Source of the DNA: Palaemon carinicauda
Lineage: Eukaryota > Arthropoda > Malacostraca > Decapoda > Palaemonidae
DNA: 64,000 bases
Reading direction: 5' to 3'
Assembly: GCF_036898095.1 (NCBI RefSeq)
Contig: NC_090765.1
Location: forward strand, 26,267,081 to 26,331,080
The position numbers and the translations under genes are program-made. A model generated the notes under the pieces. That model had not been told where the DNA came from. It did not search any database and saw nothing but the letters and a program-made list of their open reading frames with translations. Below, piece after piece: positions 10,627 through 22,274 of the stretch. Each line of letters starts with the position of its first letter. The stretch's first letter is position 1.

Positions 10627-12192
10627 AAATGAATATCATTGCAGAAAGTTAACACATGACAACAATAGAAAACAATCAAAATGATCACTCCAAGAATAAG
10701 TAGTTGTGTAAAGAAAAATGAACATGGCATCCTTACCCAATACCTTCAGAACACACTAATTCAATAAACAGTTTCTTCAGAGAACCCTCGTTCACTGGCA
10801 ATCAAAACATGAATCACTTCTAGGGATTAACAACTTTAAATGTATAAAACACTGACCTAAATAGCAACTTTGCTTCTAAAAGGTCAAACCCTTCTTGAGT
10901 CTTCACATGAGAGAAGTTAACTTGCCGAGTGCACAAGGTGAACTGAGTGGGAACTGGGAAGAATGAATAGCAATGTTCATTACAGCACTCCTCATCACAA
11001 AAATATCAAAGAATACAAAATATATATCAATTATTAGTACATAAATTAGAAAAATCAAAGAAAATAAAAGATACAAAATATCTATCCATTATTATTATAC
11101 ATATGGTACATATACTGTAGTATTATCCATTTTGAAATTGTAGGCAAATGGAATCTTTACATCTGTTAGTTTAGCACTTTAACAGTATGGAGCATTATAT
11201 TTCCTACATCACTCGATAGGAAGACAAAGATAATGGCCTACATTATCCATTTGGTGGAAATAGTGGCATGCTTTCTATTAAAATTCTGGACCCAGAAACT
11301 GGAACCTGTCTATATATTCCATGAACATATCGCATGTATGGTTGACTATCGTGTCTACCATGTTTACAGTAGTTTTTGTTCTAACCCTCTCTTCCCTAAG
11401 AACAGCATCTTTCATATGTATAAGAGACAATTGAGTGGGCAAATTGAAGTAGCTTAGCAATACAATTGGCATTTTATTTATCATTACATTGATGCACAAT
11501 ACAGTGTCTAATTTCTGTTCAAAAACCCATTTCTTCCACTCTACGCTCTTGTGCTTGATGGGTGTTCTATCAGTGTTCACTCCCTTAAAAATATGAATGC
11601 AATCACATAGTTATATTTCAAGAGTTACATTGCTGTGTTTCAGTAGAGAAATGGAGATTTGCAATTCAATCATTTATCCAAGAATCTCATGAAATTACTT
11701 AAATTACAGGTGTCAGAAATCCTCACATGATACCTAGATTAAGTCATACATTAATTATCTGTTCAATCCTAAGGATTCTATCCAGCCTGAAAATGCTGTC
11801 TATTGAGACAATTTTCAAAAACTAAGAAGTTATTGGGTATCATTATTATGAATTTTTAATTATAGAAAAACTTTCTGAGTTAAATTTTGTAGTCAAAGAA
11901 TTGTAAATCAATCATACACCTAAGGATGACTGTTTACGCTTATATGCCAGCATCTCTTTCTTCCTTTATTACATTTTCCTTTGCCTTCACAGTTCTAGTC
12001 TCATTAACCAATACATTATATGCAGTGAAAATATTATTTTTATTTTCATTTAAAGTTCCATTTTTTAAATAAGTTATGATTTGATAAATTTAATACTGTA
12101 CTTATTATTTCATCCAAACATCATTTTTTGAAATCATTGATATACTTTACCCACAAGCTGACAGTGTTTTTTATTTCCATTCAAAATTTTAG

Positions 12193-12459
12193 GTTGTATC
12201 AAGAGAACCTGGATGCTGGGAAACTTGGGAGACTGTTGTAACAAGCTTGAGTGGTGTTGTTGCCAGCAGTAGTCGTCCTTGGGGTCAGCATATTGGAGCT
12301 CTCATTGGTCTTCTTACTTTGGGATCAGCTGCATTATTGAAAAGCTTGACACCTATAGCTAGACCCTACCATAACCGATTAATGCATGCTATATCAAAGT
12401 CTTCAACAGCCACATCACGGGATGTTCATGATGCACACACTGCAAATGGTCTTCTATTG
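12193..12459 (+). CDS. TAF6L: TAF6-like gene, fourth visible exon
   Basis: An 89-codon phase 0-0 exon, acceptor 'caaaattttag', donor 'ttg|gtatgt'. It encodes 'VVSREPGCWETWETVVTSL', then 'RPWGQHIGALIGLLTLG', then 'YHNRLMHAI'. In TAF6 and TAF6L the same order is seen: a short acidic/aromatic helix, then 'p...hYGai.GL.aLG...v...l.P.l', then a charged linker. The 'GAL.GLL.LG' match is the strongest family signature in the gene. The reading frame extends into the intron only by chance, to 12513. Confidence 0.8.
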
Positions 12460-12582
12460 GTATGTGATCAATGTTTGTATCTTTTGATGGGCATCCTTGA
12501 TACTCCAGAATGATAGTATATTTAAGCTCTTACATGTATTTTATCAGTGTCAGTTGATGCTGATATTGTGGGGAGCTAATAC

Positions 12583-14050
12583 TGTTTGTTCCTATGCATA
12601 TACAAACCTTTCGTCCTTTATATAGAGAGATGTTTTTACCATGAGCTGGAGCAGCTGTTGAATTCATTAAAGAGGCGGTTAATGACAGGTTGGGAGCACA
12701 GTGCTCCTCCACCTGGTGAGAGATCCTCACTTAGTTTTTGGCCATAATAAGTATGGACGTACTGTTGCAACCTTAATCAAACTTTTAATTTTTTTTCTTT
12801 TCAGGTTGTGAATGCAGGCTGTAGATTGCTTTAGAAATAGATAGGAAGCAAAAGATTTGTACTTGCAGGAAAGGTTGGACATTGCAACTGGCTGTAGACA
12901 CACAATCTCTCTCTGACTCTTGTAGTTTGCATAATTATCGGCAGTCATCCCCGTGCGCCTAGTGTAGGTCATATGGCTTCCTGTGCAGTGGCAGGTATTT
13001 ACCTGAAAGAGGACGAGACCTAAGCCTTCTCTGTCTTCTGTCTTGGCAACACCCTTGTTCATACGCCCCTGGCTCGATCGCGAAGGACTATGTGTCAGGA
13101 GCAAGGAGCGTTCAGAGTTACATTGGCAGGCTTTTCAAGTTGTAGTGGCATGAGGAGCTTCCCTAGTGTTTGCTGCACCGTATCGGAGGTTGGAGGCTCT
13201 TCTCCCGGTTCTGTGCAGACTGTTGATGACAAGTTTTGCCTAAGGCTCGGGCACTCCTTTGGTCTTTCAGGTATGCCCTTTATGACTTTGTTGAGGGAGC
13301 AGGTAGTTAGGCTACCACTACCCCAGTATCATTGTCTCCCGTGGTGACGCCAGTGGTAAAAGACATGGTTGTGTCCCCAGTAATGTCTCCAGTGGTAACC
13401 CCTAATCCCTAAAGGACTGCTAAGACTCGTAAGGTGACACCTGTGCCGGTGGGAAAACCCTAAGATTGGGCTTTAGTCAGCCCCAAGGCAGAAAGGGTGT
13501 GTTGCCCCATTGTTGGGTATTATCCCATACACCACCCCGTGTTAGCCACCCTTTACCCAGTAACTCCTGTGCTAGCCACCCCTTACCTGGTACCCCTGTA
13601 TTAGCCACTCCTTACCTGGTAACCCCTGTGTCAGCTACCCTATACCTGGTAACCCCTGTGTCAGCTACCCTATACCTGGTAACCCCTGTGTTAGCCACTC
13701 TTTACCCAGTAACCCCTGTGTTAGCCACTCCTTAACTGGTAACCCATGTGTTAGTCATCCTAACCCTTGTGCTTGGGGGTCCAGAGTCTGTGTATCCCCT
13801 TCCCTCTGAGTCTGTCGTGACCCCCCGTGACAGCGTTCCACAGTGTTGTGATTCCTATTGGAGCAACCTGTGTGGTTTATCCCGTCAGGGGAGTGTTAAC
13901 ATCGTTAGTTACTTAGACCATAACTACTCTGCTCGGGCTAGGAAGAGAAAGAAATGTGCGTGTTCTTCCACCACCAACTCCTCTTCCATCTCCTCCTCTG
14001 ACTCCTCTTGGACTTTCAACTCTGATTCTCACTCTTCTTCTGAAATATAG
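12583..14050 (+). pseudogene. Retroelement leader and gag-like fragment
   Basis: The left end carries 'tttgttcctatgcatatacaaacc', an interrupted palindrome also found in variant form at 48531, 54661 (reversed) and 54700, where it marks DIRS-like ends. Downstream are broken frames, a Pro/Val-rich tandem array (13530-13770), and a C-terminal piece 'ARKRKKCACSS' followed by a Ser-rich tail ending at 14050. The order (leader, repeat-rich region, basic/Ser-rich segment) resembles gag regions of the other elements here. No reverse transcriptase follows. The assignment rests on context. Confidence 0.5.
13530..13770 (+). repeat. 30-bp tandem repeat, about 8 copies
   Basis: The unit is about 'ggtaacccctgtgttagcca' plus 'ctccttacct', repeated with small changes. 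As 30 is a multiple of three, the frame at 13466-13735 reads a ten-residue repeat close to TPVLATLYLV. It sits inside the gag-like fragment. Confidence 0.85.
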
Positions 14051-14059
14051 AAGAGGAAT

Positions 14060-14780
14060 TACCAATGCTTTGCTATAAATTTTAATAGCTGAGTTCCCGT
14101 TACCCTGAAAGCATGCTCTTATTAAAGGAAAGATACAGATTATTTTAAAAATTTAGAATTTTTCCTTTCTTTTAGTCATTCTTAAATAAAGTTTGTGCAC
14201 AGTAGTATATTATATAATGGTCGATATTTAACTGATGGAACGATATTAAAACACACAGCCTAATGTGAAGACAGCATCAGATATGTCAGTCCTATTAGTG
14301 ATAAGTGTTAATGTCTATGAAGGCATAGCACTATTTCCCTAATTGTTTATAATAGTAATAGGGGAAGCAATAATCTTCACAGACAGTGAGGTCCCTATAA
14401 ATAACTACTTATGGTGACCTAATGTTGCAGCATATGAGAATTTCAAAACAATGTACTGTAATCAAAGTCAAGCTTATGATGACAAAAGCAGAGGAGATTT
14501 AGTCTGAATTATAGCTGTTCATTATTATTGTTGCAAGATAATAAATCCCTTGAGAAGTATAATTATTTCAATGAATCTTACCAAAGCTCATTTGCTATTC
14601 ACCTTTAAAGGGGGGGGGGGAGTGTCATGGTGAATACAACTTCTTTCTTTTAAGAGGAGCTACTACAACAGAAACAAAGTGGTTAGGTTTGGTTTTGATC
14701 AATTGCCTTGTTATTTTGTATTAGACCTTCATTGTCGGGCTTTTCCCTATTTATTTTCACGCCATAAATGTGCTTGGGCG
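14060..14780. other. Unassigned intronic sequence
   Basis: Nothing recognised apart from a G10 run at 14611-14620. Confidence 0.4.
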
Positions 14781-14906
14781 GAAAGTACATGTGATGTCAC
14801 TGAGGGACTTTGGCAGTGAGAAGTGGATGTAAATAATCTAGGTTTCCCAATTTTGCTTGTTGGGAAAAGATTTTGTATCAATTTTTTTGAGATTTTATGC
14901 ATTATA

Positions 14907-15062
14907 ATGCCTCGTTGGTGTGTTTCTGCGGGGTGCTCGAATACAGCTGAAAATATCTCCTTATATTTCTTCCCAAATTATGAATTGTTAAGGAAACAGT
15001 GGGTCACTCAAGTGCAATGCACACAGGGCGAATCGACACCCAGCCAAACCTCGTTTTGCCAC
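14907..15062 (+). pseudogene. THAP-domain fragment
   Basis: The frame starting at 14907 reads 'MPRWCVSAGCSNT', then 'LYFFPNYELLRKQWVTQV', then 'TPSQTSF'. THAP zinc-finger domains begin with M-P and a C-x(2-4)-C pair, then an F-P segment and a W. All of these are present in order here, but the second zinc pair (C-x2-H) and the AVPTIF box are missing; the match ends near 15062, before a LINE-A tail at 15145. THAP domains occur in P-element-type transposases and in host factors. Because the fragment is intronic and truncated, a transposon relic is most likely. Confidence 0.6.
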
Positions 15063-15139
15063 ATTGTTAACAACAACTATGAAATAATAATGATGGTAAT
15101 AATAATCATCTTCATCTTCATGCTCATTCTCATCCTCAT

Positions 15140-15250
15140 AATAGTACATACATACATACTTACATATGCCAAGGCACTTCCCCCAATTTTGGGGGGTAGC
15201 CGACATCAACAAATGAAACAAAAACAAAAAGGGGACCTCTACTCTCTAAC
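15140..15250 (-). mobile_element. LINE-A 3' tail, about 105 bases
   Basis: A minus-strand tail-only copy: (tatg)n, then the 'cttcccccaattttgggggg' hairpin, then 'gccgacatcaacaaatga' and 'aaaaaggggacctctactct'. It stops where other copies continue with 'ctacgttcctcccagcc'. Confidence 0.85.
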
Positions 15251-15481
15251 CATCATAATAGTACAACAAAATAATTCATAATATTGATTATAAAAATTAT
15301 TACAAATACACCTACCTGCATTACATTTTTTACACCATGTTACGAAATCCATCAATCAGTTAAATATCTGCTACGTGTTGGAAACTTTTAAAAGTAACTT
15401 TATGATAGTGAAATTTAGATATCTTCTCAATTTTTATGCTCAATTTAAAATACAAAGTACACACAAGCACAAACACACACA

Positions 15482-15599
<118 letters not shown>

Positions 15600-17260
15600 A
15601 AGCAGGGATTTTGGATCCAAGTTTGGTTAATAAGCATTCCCATTCTATATTCTCTGAATATGCATCCCTAGTTCATTATTCTTTCACATGCATATTTGAA
15701 GCCGTCAATATCAAAGGTGCAGGGTGTTCCATGAGCCAGTCATGAAATGTTTTCAAGTTGATGCTAAAGATACATAGAGATGTTTGATACTTGAGTAGTG
15801 TTGGGCAAATGCACAAAATATATTTTCTCTAGAATAGGTTTAAAAGTTTTACAGATACTATACAGTATTTTTATTTATATGTGATTTACTAAGCAAGTTA
15901 TGAATTTTTACAGGAAACGTAATTTACAAAAACTTGTTTTGGGGACCTTGGATGTATCTATAGATGTGTTAAACTCATTTTATACACTAACACCAGGGAT
16001 TAATATAAAAACTGAATATCATTGTCTCTGGTTATCATCCTAATATCATTGCCCGGTTTAGAATCCTCAGCTTATATAATGATTATTTTAATTGTGGATT
16101 TTATGCATTTGTTGTGAATAGAGAGCAGAAGATGATACTCCAGAAGAGAAATGATAGACATTGAAGTGAAAAAAATGACAATAACTCACTCTCGCTCATC
16201 CTTACCTGTTCGTAAATTAAAACCATCTCTCTACATTAAATTTTGATATATCCCTTCAATTTATTTTCCTTCCTCTCATCAATTTTATCTAATTATTTTT
16301 AGCATATTTTATTTTAATATTTGTGCATGATGAATATCAAGCAATTTAGTGTAAATACCTAGAATTATACAATACTTTGTAGGCTACAATATTTCATGTG
16401 CTTATATTAATTAATACAGATTTTGAATAAAGGAATTTACTACGTGACATCCTATTTATTGCAAATTTTGCATTGATGAATTTTATTATTTTTCCTGTAT
16501 ATAAGAGAGCTCTGTCTAGAAACACTTAGTGTGTTCTATTTTTAGCTACCTCCCCTCAAAGCTGACATTGTTTTGTTGGTTTTTTATGAAGAAACTTTTT
16601 TTTTCTCTATACTGTATCTTTTATTTCTTAATGGACAAATTTCAATTTCACTGATGTTTCCTCAGCAACTTTATTCATGGGGTTCAAAACGATGTGGTTT
16701 CAGAATTGCCGATGACTGATCCTCTTTATCTGCTACATCTTCGTTTATCATCCAAATCTATAGAAAAATTGCTCAGATCTATGTTGTGTCCGCTGTCTAA
16801 ATCCACTTTTACGTGGTTGACTGAATGTAAACAAATCCGGTAGTGAAGTCAAGTTGTCTCTACGTGACGTAACACAATGGTGCAACAGCCTTTGCTAAAT
16901 CTCACGAGTCTGGTTGCGGCCTATGTCAGCTGGTATAAGTAATTACTTCAACAAACGAAAATGCAGCCAAGTGAGCTTTATAAGAGGGAGCTTAATAAGA
17001 AAAAACAGCATTATTGGAGAGAGGAACATTTCCTGTAATGTTTTCAGTTTTGTCTTATAAAACTTAACAACCCTCATATAGTATAGGAATCTAAATTTAT
17101 TTTATGAGATACTACCAACCTCCTCCTCCATTGAAGGAATGTGGAAAAATTTATGAAAATTTTCAGCCATGGAAGTAGATGAAAGAGAGAAAATAATTTT
17201 TTCCATACTGAAACCTACATATAAGAAATATATTCCTGAGCGTGAACGGCCTTGAGCACA
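15600..17260. other. Unassigned intronic sequence
   Basis: AT-rich, with no open frame above noise. A GC-richer island near 16770-16960 contains 'tacgtgacgtaac' but no recognised gene or repeat. Confidence 0.4.
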
Positions 17261-17733
17261 GCAAAGAATTCCAAGCAATTAATTTTTAGTGATGATTCTT
17301 CCTTTGACTAACTCTGATAGATGTTAAAGTTTTCATAATCACACACAAGCCTTCTTGGGTAGCATCTGCATAAAAAGATATGTCTGCAAACCTTGTTTCT
17401 ACAGATATACCTTGAGCCAAATGATAAAGATCTTCCCACCATTTCACCATTTTATATTGTAATTGGTTCTGCATCACTAGAATACAGATCAGATATTTTG
17501 TTCCAATAACATTGTAGTTGAAACTTGAATTCCCTCATCTTTAATTGACCCATCGAAACAAAGAAACTTTATTCCCTCATCTTTAATTAACCAATCAAAG
17601 CAAGCTTCTTTAGAGAGGCCATATCCCCTGTAACCTCATCTACATCTGAACCGACAATGCTTTCATCTGCTTTAAATTTCACCAACAGAATAAAGGACTG
17701 AATCTCTTTTATGAAGGAAAAGCCTCAAAATGA

Positions 17734-18100
17734 ATTATTATTATTATTACTAGCTCAGCCACAACCCTAGATGGAAAAATAGGATGTTATAAGCCCTAGA
17801 GCTTCATCAGGGAAAAATAGCCCAGTGAGGAAAGGAAATAAGGAAATAGATTACAAGAGAGTAATGAAATATTAGAATAAATCTGTCATATATAAACTAA
17901 AATCTTCGCAATAAAACAAAAGCAAGATAAATAAGATAGATTAGCGTACCCAAGTGTACCCTCGAACAAGAGAACTCTACCCCACGATAGTGGAAGATCA
18001 TGGTACTGAGACTATGGCACTACCCAACACTAGAGAACAATGGTTTGATTTTGGAGTGTTGTCCTCTTAGAAGAGCTGCTTAACCATAGGGTTTGAAGTT
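17734..18100 (-). mobile_element. LINE-T-tailed element, alternative body
   Basis: The tail at 17734-17935 is the shared LINE-T block after a (tta)n run. The body beyond it (17936-18100: 'gtgtaccctcgaacaagaga', 'ccactatcgtggggtagag' in reverse) differs from the body attached to the same tail at 41810-42320. A short piece of this alternative type ('gggcacactattctatct') also occurs on the plus strand at 42597. Confidence 0.65.
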
Positions 18101-18960
18101 CAAACTATTTGTGGATTACACACAATTTTACTTATCCATAAATGATATAGACGACACTACTGAAACTAAACCGAATCCTTGATAGTGTTAGAGAATGGAT
18201 GACATTTAAACAACTAAAATTAGATGAGAACAAAATTAAGTATATGGAGGTCAGAAAGAGAAACACTGTGAGAAACTTGGGTGATATTCAAATAAACATA
18301 AATAATGACTCTGTGCCGATATCTAGTAAATTTTGTGATCTAGGCGTATTTCTTGACTGCAACTTGTCTCTCAATACCTAAATAAATAATGTAGTAAAAA
18401 CTGCTGATTATCATATAACAAAATATTGCTTTTATAAAAAAGTACCTGGATGAATATTCAATAAAGAAACTTGTGATAATCTGTGTAATTGCCAGAATTA
18501 ACTACTGTAACTCCATCTACTACAAACTACCAAAAGTACAACTTAAGAAATTACAAAACTATAAACAGAGGAGAAAGACTGATAAAAGGTATTGTGCAAC
18601 CAACAAATCATCCTAACACAAGAATAGTTATAGATGATTTCAAACTATTAGAACCTAGGTACATGTGTATTGTAAGCTCTAGAGCCTTTAAATATGCGGC
18701 CCCAGGACTATACAATAGGCTCCCACCTGACATCCGAATAATTGAAGATATAAAGGCTTTCAAGAGGAAACTGAAGACTTTCTTATTCTGCGAGTGTTTT
18801 GACAGTGATGATCAAACCGTAAGCGAACAATATGCATTGTGAAATGTTAAATGCTCCCGAATGAACGTCGTAAAACGACCATGGAGGTCCTGTAGAGAGT
18901 AGGGTTCCCCTGCTGTACAGGACCAAATAAGCAGCCCTTAATGTAAGTAAGTAGTTAACC
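18100..18960 (+). pseudogene. CR1/Rex1-like LINE, 3' coding part
   Basis: The frame reads 'FVDYTQFYLSINDID' (a damaged YADDTQ catalytic box) near 18107-18150. It continues with 'QLKLDENKIKYM', 'VPISSKFCDLGVFLDCNLSL', and later 'SSRAFKYAAPGLYNRLPP' and 'KAFKRKLKTFLF'. The same protein parts occur at 43005-43650 on the minus strand. This copy lacks the 'LHWLPIKARIEFKI' block present there, so it has an internal deletion near 18575. It ends near a (gtaa)n tail at 18940-18955. The clade is judged from memory. Confidence 0.75.
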
Positions 18961-19600
18961 CCTTGAGCATAGAATTGTTTGGTAATCTCAGTGTTGTCAG
19001 GAGTATGAGGATAGAGGAGAATGTGAAAAGAATAGGTGGGGCTATTTGGTGTATGTTTATACAAATGAAAAATGAACCAAAACCAAAGAGAGGGCTCTAA
19101 TAAAGTACTGTCTGGCCAGTCAAAGGACCCAATAACACTCTAGCAGTAGTATCTCAATGGGTGGCTCATGCCCTGCCCATCCTGCTGCCACTATTTTCTC
19201 CAAATATCAAATCCATTGAGAGGGAGCCAGATGAGACTTTTTCATATTGACCAGGACTCCTGTCCTTTTGAATAACTTGAGTAATCAAAGTTTGCTGAGC
19301 CTGAATCTTCAATAAGACGCTTTCAAAATTATCCTGTCGTCTATTACAACAGAACTCTGATGCCCAGGAACCTCAGCCACTTGGAGATGGGAGCCATCAT
19401 CCTGATAAATACTTGAGGAGCAGTTCTGAGATTGAAACAGTTTTCTTAATTGATAGGTCTTTAACCCATTTATAAACTAATGGGTTTCATTGATTATGGA
19501 TGAATAGGAATGTGAAAAAAAGCTATCAAGCCTTGAAAATTTTTTAGATGAGCTGGAAATGGGAGGGAGGATTTAAGGACAGAGGAATTCAGCACCCCGG

Positions 19601-19880
19601 GTTGTGGTGGCTTATTGTGAACATCCCTGCCTAGTGATTTGCCATACTGGGGTTCGAGCCCACTCAAGCTCGATAGTTCCTTGTTGTTTCTGCAACCTCA
19701 CCATCCTTGTGAGCTAAGGATGAGGGGTTGGGGTGGGCTATAGGCCATTGCCTGGCCCTCCCTGGTCCTAGTTTAGGTTGAAGGGGTCTTGGGCACTGAT
19801 CATATGTATATATGGTTAGACTCTGGGGCATTGTCACTGTCCCTTGCCCCTGGCATTCATGAGCTGCCTTTAAACCTTAA
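19601..19880 (+). mobile_element. tRNA-derived SINE, copy 1
   Basis: The left part contains a polymerase III B-box-like 'ggttcgagccc' near 19653 with an A-box-like 'tggtggcttattgtg' about 45 bases upstream, as in tRNA-derived SINEs. The body has 'gctataggccattgcctggccctcc' and 'gatcatatgtatatatggt' and ends 'catgagctgcctttaaacctt'. The same body occurs reversed at 60780-61035. It is inserted in the antisense DIRS relic. Confidence 0.75.
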
Positions 19881-21929
19881 ACATTACCTCAGTTAGGACC
19901 CAAGGATGAGGTTGAAAGGTTTCCCTCTACTGGGATCTTTATGAAAGTACAGTCATTTATTCTGCTATAACATCGAGTCCTGTTGGTAGTGCGGTTGGAT
20001 TGCATGTTAAAAAACTCTGTAGGCATATCACTGATCTGAAAAGACTCCCTAGATGTAATAGAAAAAAAAATCTTGAGGTGAAGTAGCCTCTGAACAGTAG
20101 AGATAATAAAAAGACCGACATGACATGACCCCACAGAGTACCATTTTGTGTTCTGGAGGCTACCTGAATTCCCACATTATCAATCCTATCTTGATCAAAT
20201 ATTTGCCCCAATAAGGCACCTGAACTGCCATATTATCAATGCCATCTGGATTTCAAATTGACATCAAATATAGAAGTAATTAAATTGAGTTTCTGTGCAC
20301 CGGTTACTTCCCAACTATAGAGGAACACAGGGATTCCCTACATTTAACAAGATTCATAAACACAGCAGTAGCCTCCAGAGACCCATCCAAAATGTTTTTA
20401 TTTAAACAGTTTAGCTAATCAAAAGTAAGATCAAGGTCTGCATGCTCTGCCAACTTTTTTGCCATAAGAGTTGAAGTAATCCCTATGAAATCAAGGGGAC
20501 ACATTTCTTTAATCAGTATACTTGAAAAACCTGTATTCAATGACTTCCTTTTGTTTGGATTGATAAGGGAATCAAGAGAATTAGCTTGTTTAGAGATAAT
20601 AACAAGGTTGAGTAGTTGATTTTTTTTATTGATTAGCAAATACTTCAGTGGCAGATAAGGATTTAACAAAGGACAGGAAGCAGAATTAATAAACTCATTT
20701 TCCTCCAGAGATAATTTATTCACTCTATCCTTGAAAAACTTGGAGTATAGGTGACTTAGATACATAAGCATTCAACAAAATAATGGAATATTGTAAGAAT
20801 TATCAGAACTTACCTCGGCGAAACTATTCAGATAATATTCTGCAGTGCAGTTTCTCAGAGATTGAAACAGAGATACCTCTTCTACTTCCTACTTACCTTC
20901 TTGATCGTGCTTCATAGAATCTTCCCAAGTTGGAATCAACAAGCCTTCCTGTTTATTTACTACCTTTTGCACTAATTCCTGGTAAGGGATTTGTTTTGGC
21001 AGTAGAGATACTAGCACCCACATTAACACGCATATTTAAAATTTGAGATGAGCTAATGGCTAAGCCTACAGGAGACTGATCTCTATTGCCACCCAGAATG
21101 TGATGCAACCATTTCTCAGCTCAAACCAAAGTCTTTAAGAACCAATTTAATAATTGCAAATCATGGTCTACAGAATCCATCCAATATGCAACATTGGTAA
21201 TAAATGTAAACAAAGGTTGTTTATGAAGGCTTACTTCAGCAGACAGAGAAATATTAGGATCCAGTCTGACTACCTCTTCTTCTACCTCTTCTACCTAGTA
21301 ATCCAGTGGTTGAATAGAGCTGACTGGATTGCAGAAATATCATGGTTTCACTATAAGACCTGAAATAATTTGGGAGAGTGGGGCTCAGGGAGAGGTTATT
21401 AACACTATAATGCTCTGTGTACCAACAGAACCCTTACTGACTGGTACAACAGAACTGATAGGCACAACTTAAGGAGTTTTCTTTGGATTTCAACCATGGC
21501 AGGTTAGGCTATGCTTGCTGCTGCCTGTACCCAATGGCTTCCTGGCCTTTTGAATTTGCACAAATATAGTAAAAACAGTGAAAAGCATGTGAAGCTCATC
21601 ATTATCTATAACTGCATGCTTAGTTATACCCGGTATGGGATCACCAACTTGACTTTCATAGTTATCAACTACTTTAGTCTTGTTTATTTTTTCCCTTTAG
21701 TTAAAAGACGGTTTTTTTACATGCACATCTACTAACTGAAAATAATCCATTATAAGATGAATTGAGAAGGAACCACATTCTTCATAATGGTTTGTAAAAT
21801 CACACTTTCGACCATAGCTGGTGAAAGAGAATGGGGATCATTATTGCCAAGCAATAGATCCTTTGAACAACCATTACAAGAAAAAATAGAGTACCCAGAA
21901 GAAGACATCCCCTTTAATCTATCATCATC

Positions 21930-22270
21930 ATCATTATCTCCTCCTACGCCTATTGACGCAAAAGGCCTCGGTTAGATTTTGCCAGGTGTGTCTATCTTGA
22001 GCTTTTGATTCAATACTTCTCCATTCATCAACTACTTCACGCTTAGTGCTCAGCCATGTAGGTCTGGGTCTTTCTACTCTTCTAGTGCCTTGTAGAGGCC
22101 AGCCGAACATTTTGTGAACTAATCTCTCGTGGGGAGGGCGAAGAGCATGCCCAAACCATCTCCATCTGCCACCATCATGATCTCATCCACATATGGCACT
22201 TGAGTAATCTCTCTTATAGTTTCATTTATAATCTTTAATCTATAATGATTATTAATGAGTTTCTATAGAA
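21930..22270 (-). mobile_element. LINE-B 3' end
   Basis: The reverse complement matches 59600-59890, with 'ggtttgggcatgctctt', 'tagttcaca' and 'taaccgaggccttttgcgtc'. It ends in a (gatgat)n tail (21931-21945 in reverse). It encodes the relic of the terminal 'WRWFGHA' block. It is 5'-truncated. Confidence 0.8.
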
Positions 22271-22274
22271 TTTC

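Larger units (their letters stand above)
6590..12192 (+). other. TAF6-like intron 3 (visible), 5.6 kb
   Basis: Begins gtgagt and ends 'ttcaaaattttag'. It holds a LINE-T tail, a LINE-A-derived composite, and a long LINE-A copy, all on the minus strand. 10627-12192 is AT-rich; the short opposed frames near 11233-11580 overlap each other and have no recognisable motif. Confidence 0.8.
17270..21800 (-). pseudogene. Antisense, decayed DIRS-like retrotransposon
   Basis: Read on the minus strand, pieces of a DIRS polyprotein appear in order. A gag-like frame lies at 20771-20415. Further gag-like pieces at about 20210-19960 include 'ASRTQNGTLWGHVMSVFLLS'. A reverse transcriptase piece near 19290-19200 reads 'TGVLVNMKKSHLAPSQ'. 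A ribonuclease H-like piece at 17400-17330 contains 'FYADATQEGLCVIM'. Many stops and frameshifts separate them. Later insertions split it: a SINE at 19601-19880, and LINE-T and CR1-like sequence at 17734-18960. No tyrosine recombinase or terminal repeats were found, so the outer limits are approximate. Confidence 0.55.

Noticed and set aside
14823..15281. A 152-codon gene containing the THAP start
   Set aside because: After about residue 80 it reads through AT-rich repeats and a LINE-A tail; only the THAP fragment is meaningful.
19640..19670. A genuine tRNA gene suggested by the ggttcgagccc B-box
   Set aside because: No cloverleaf could be drawn; the sequence continues into a repeated SINE body.
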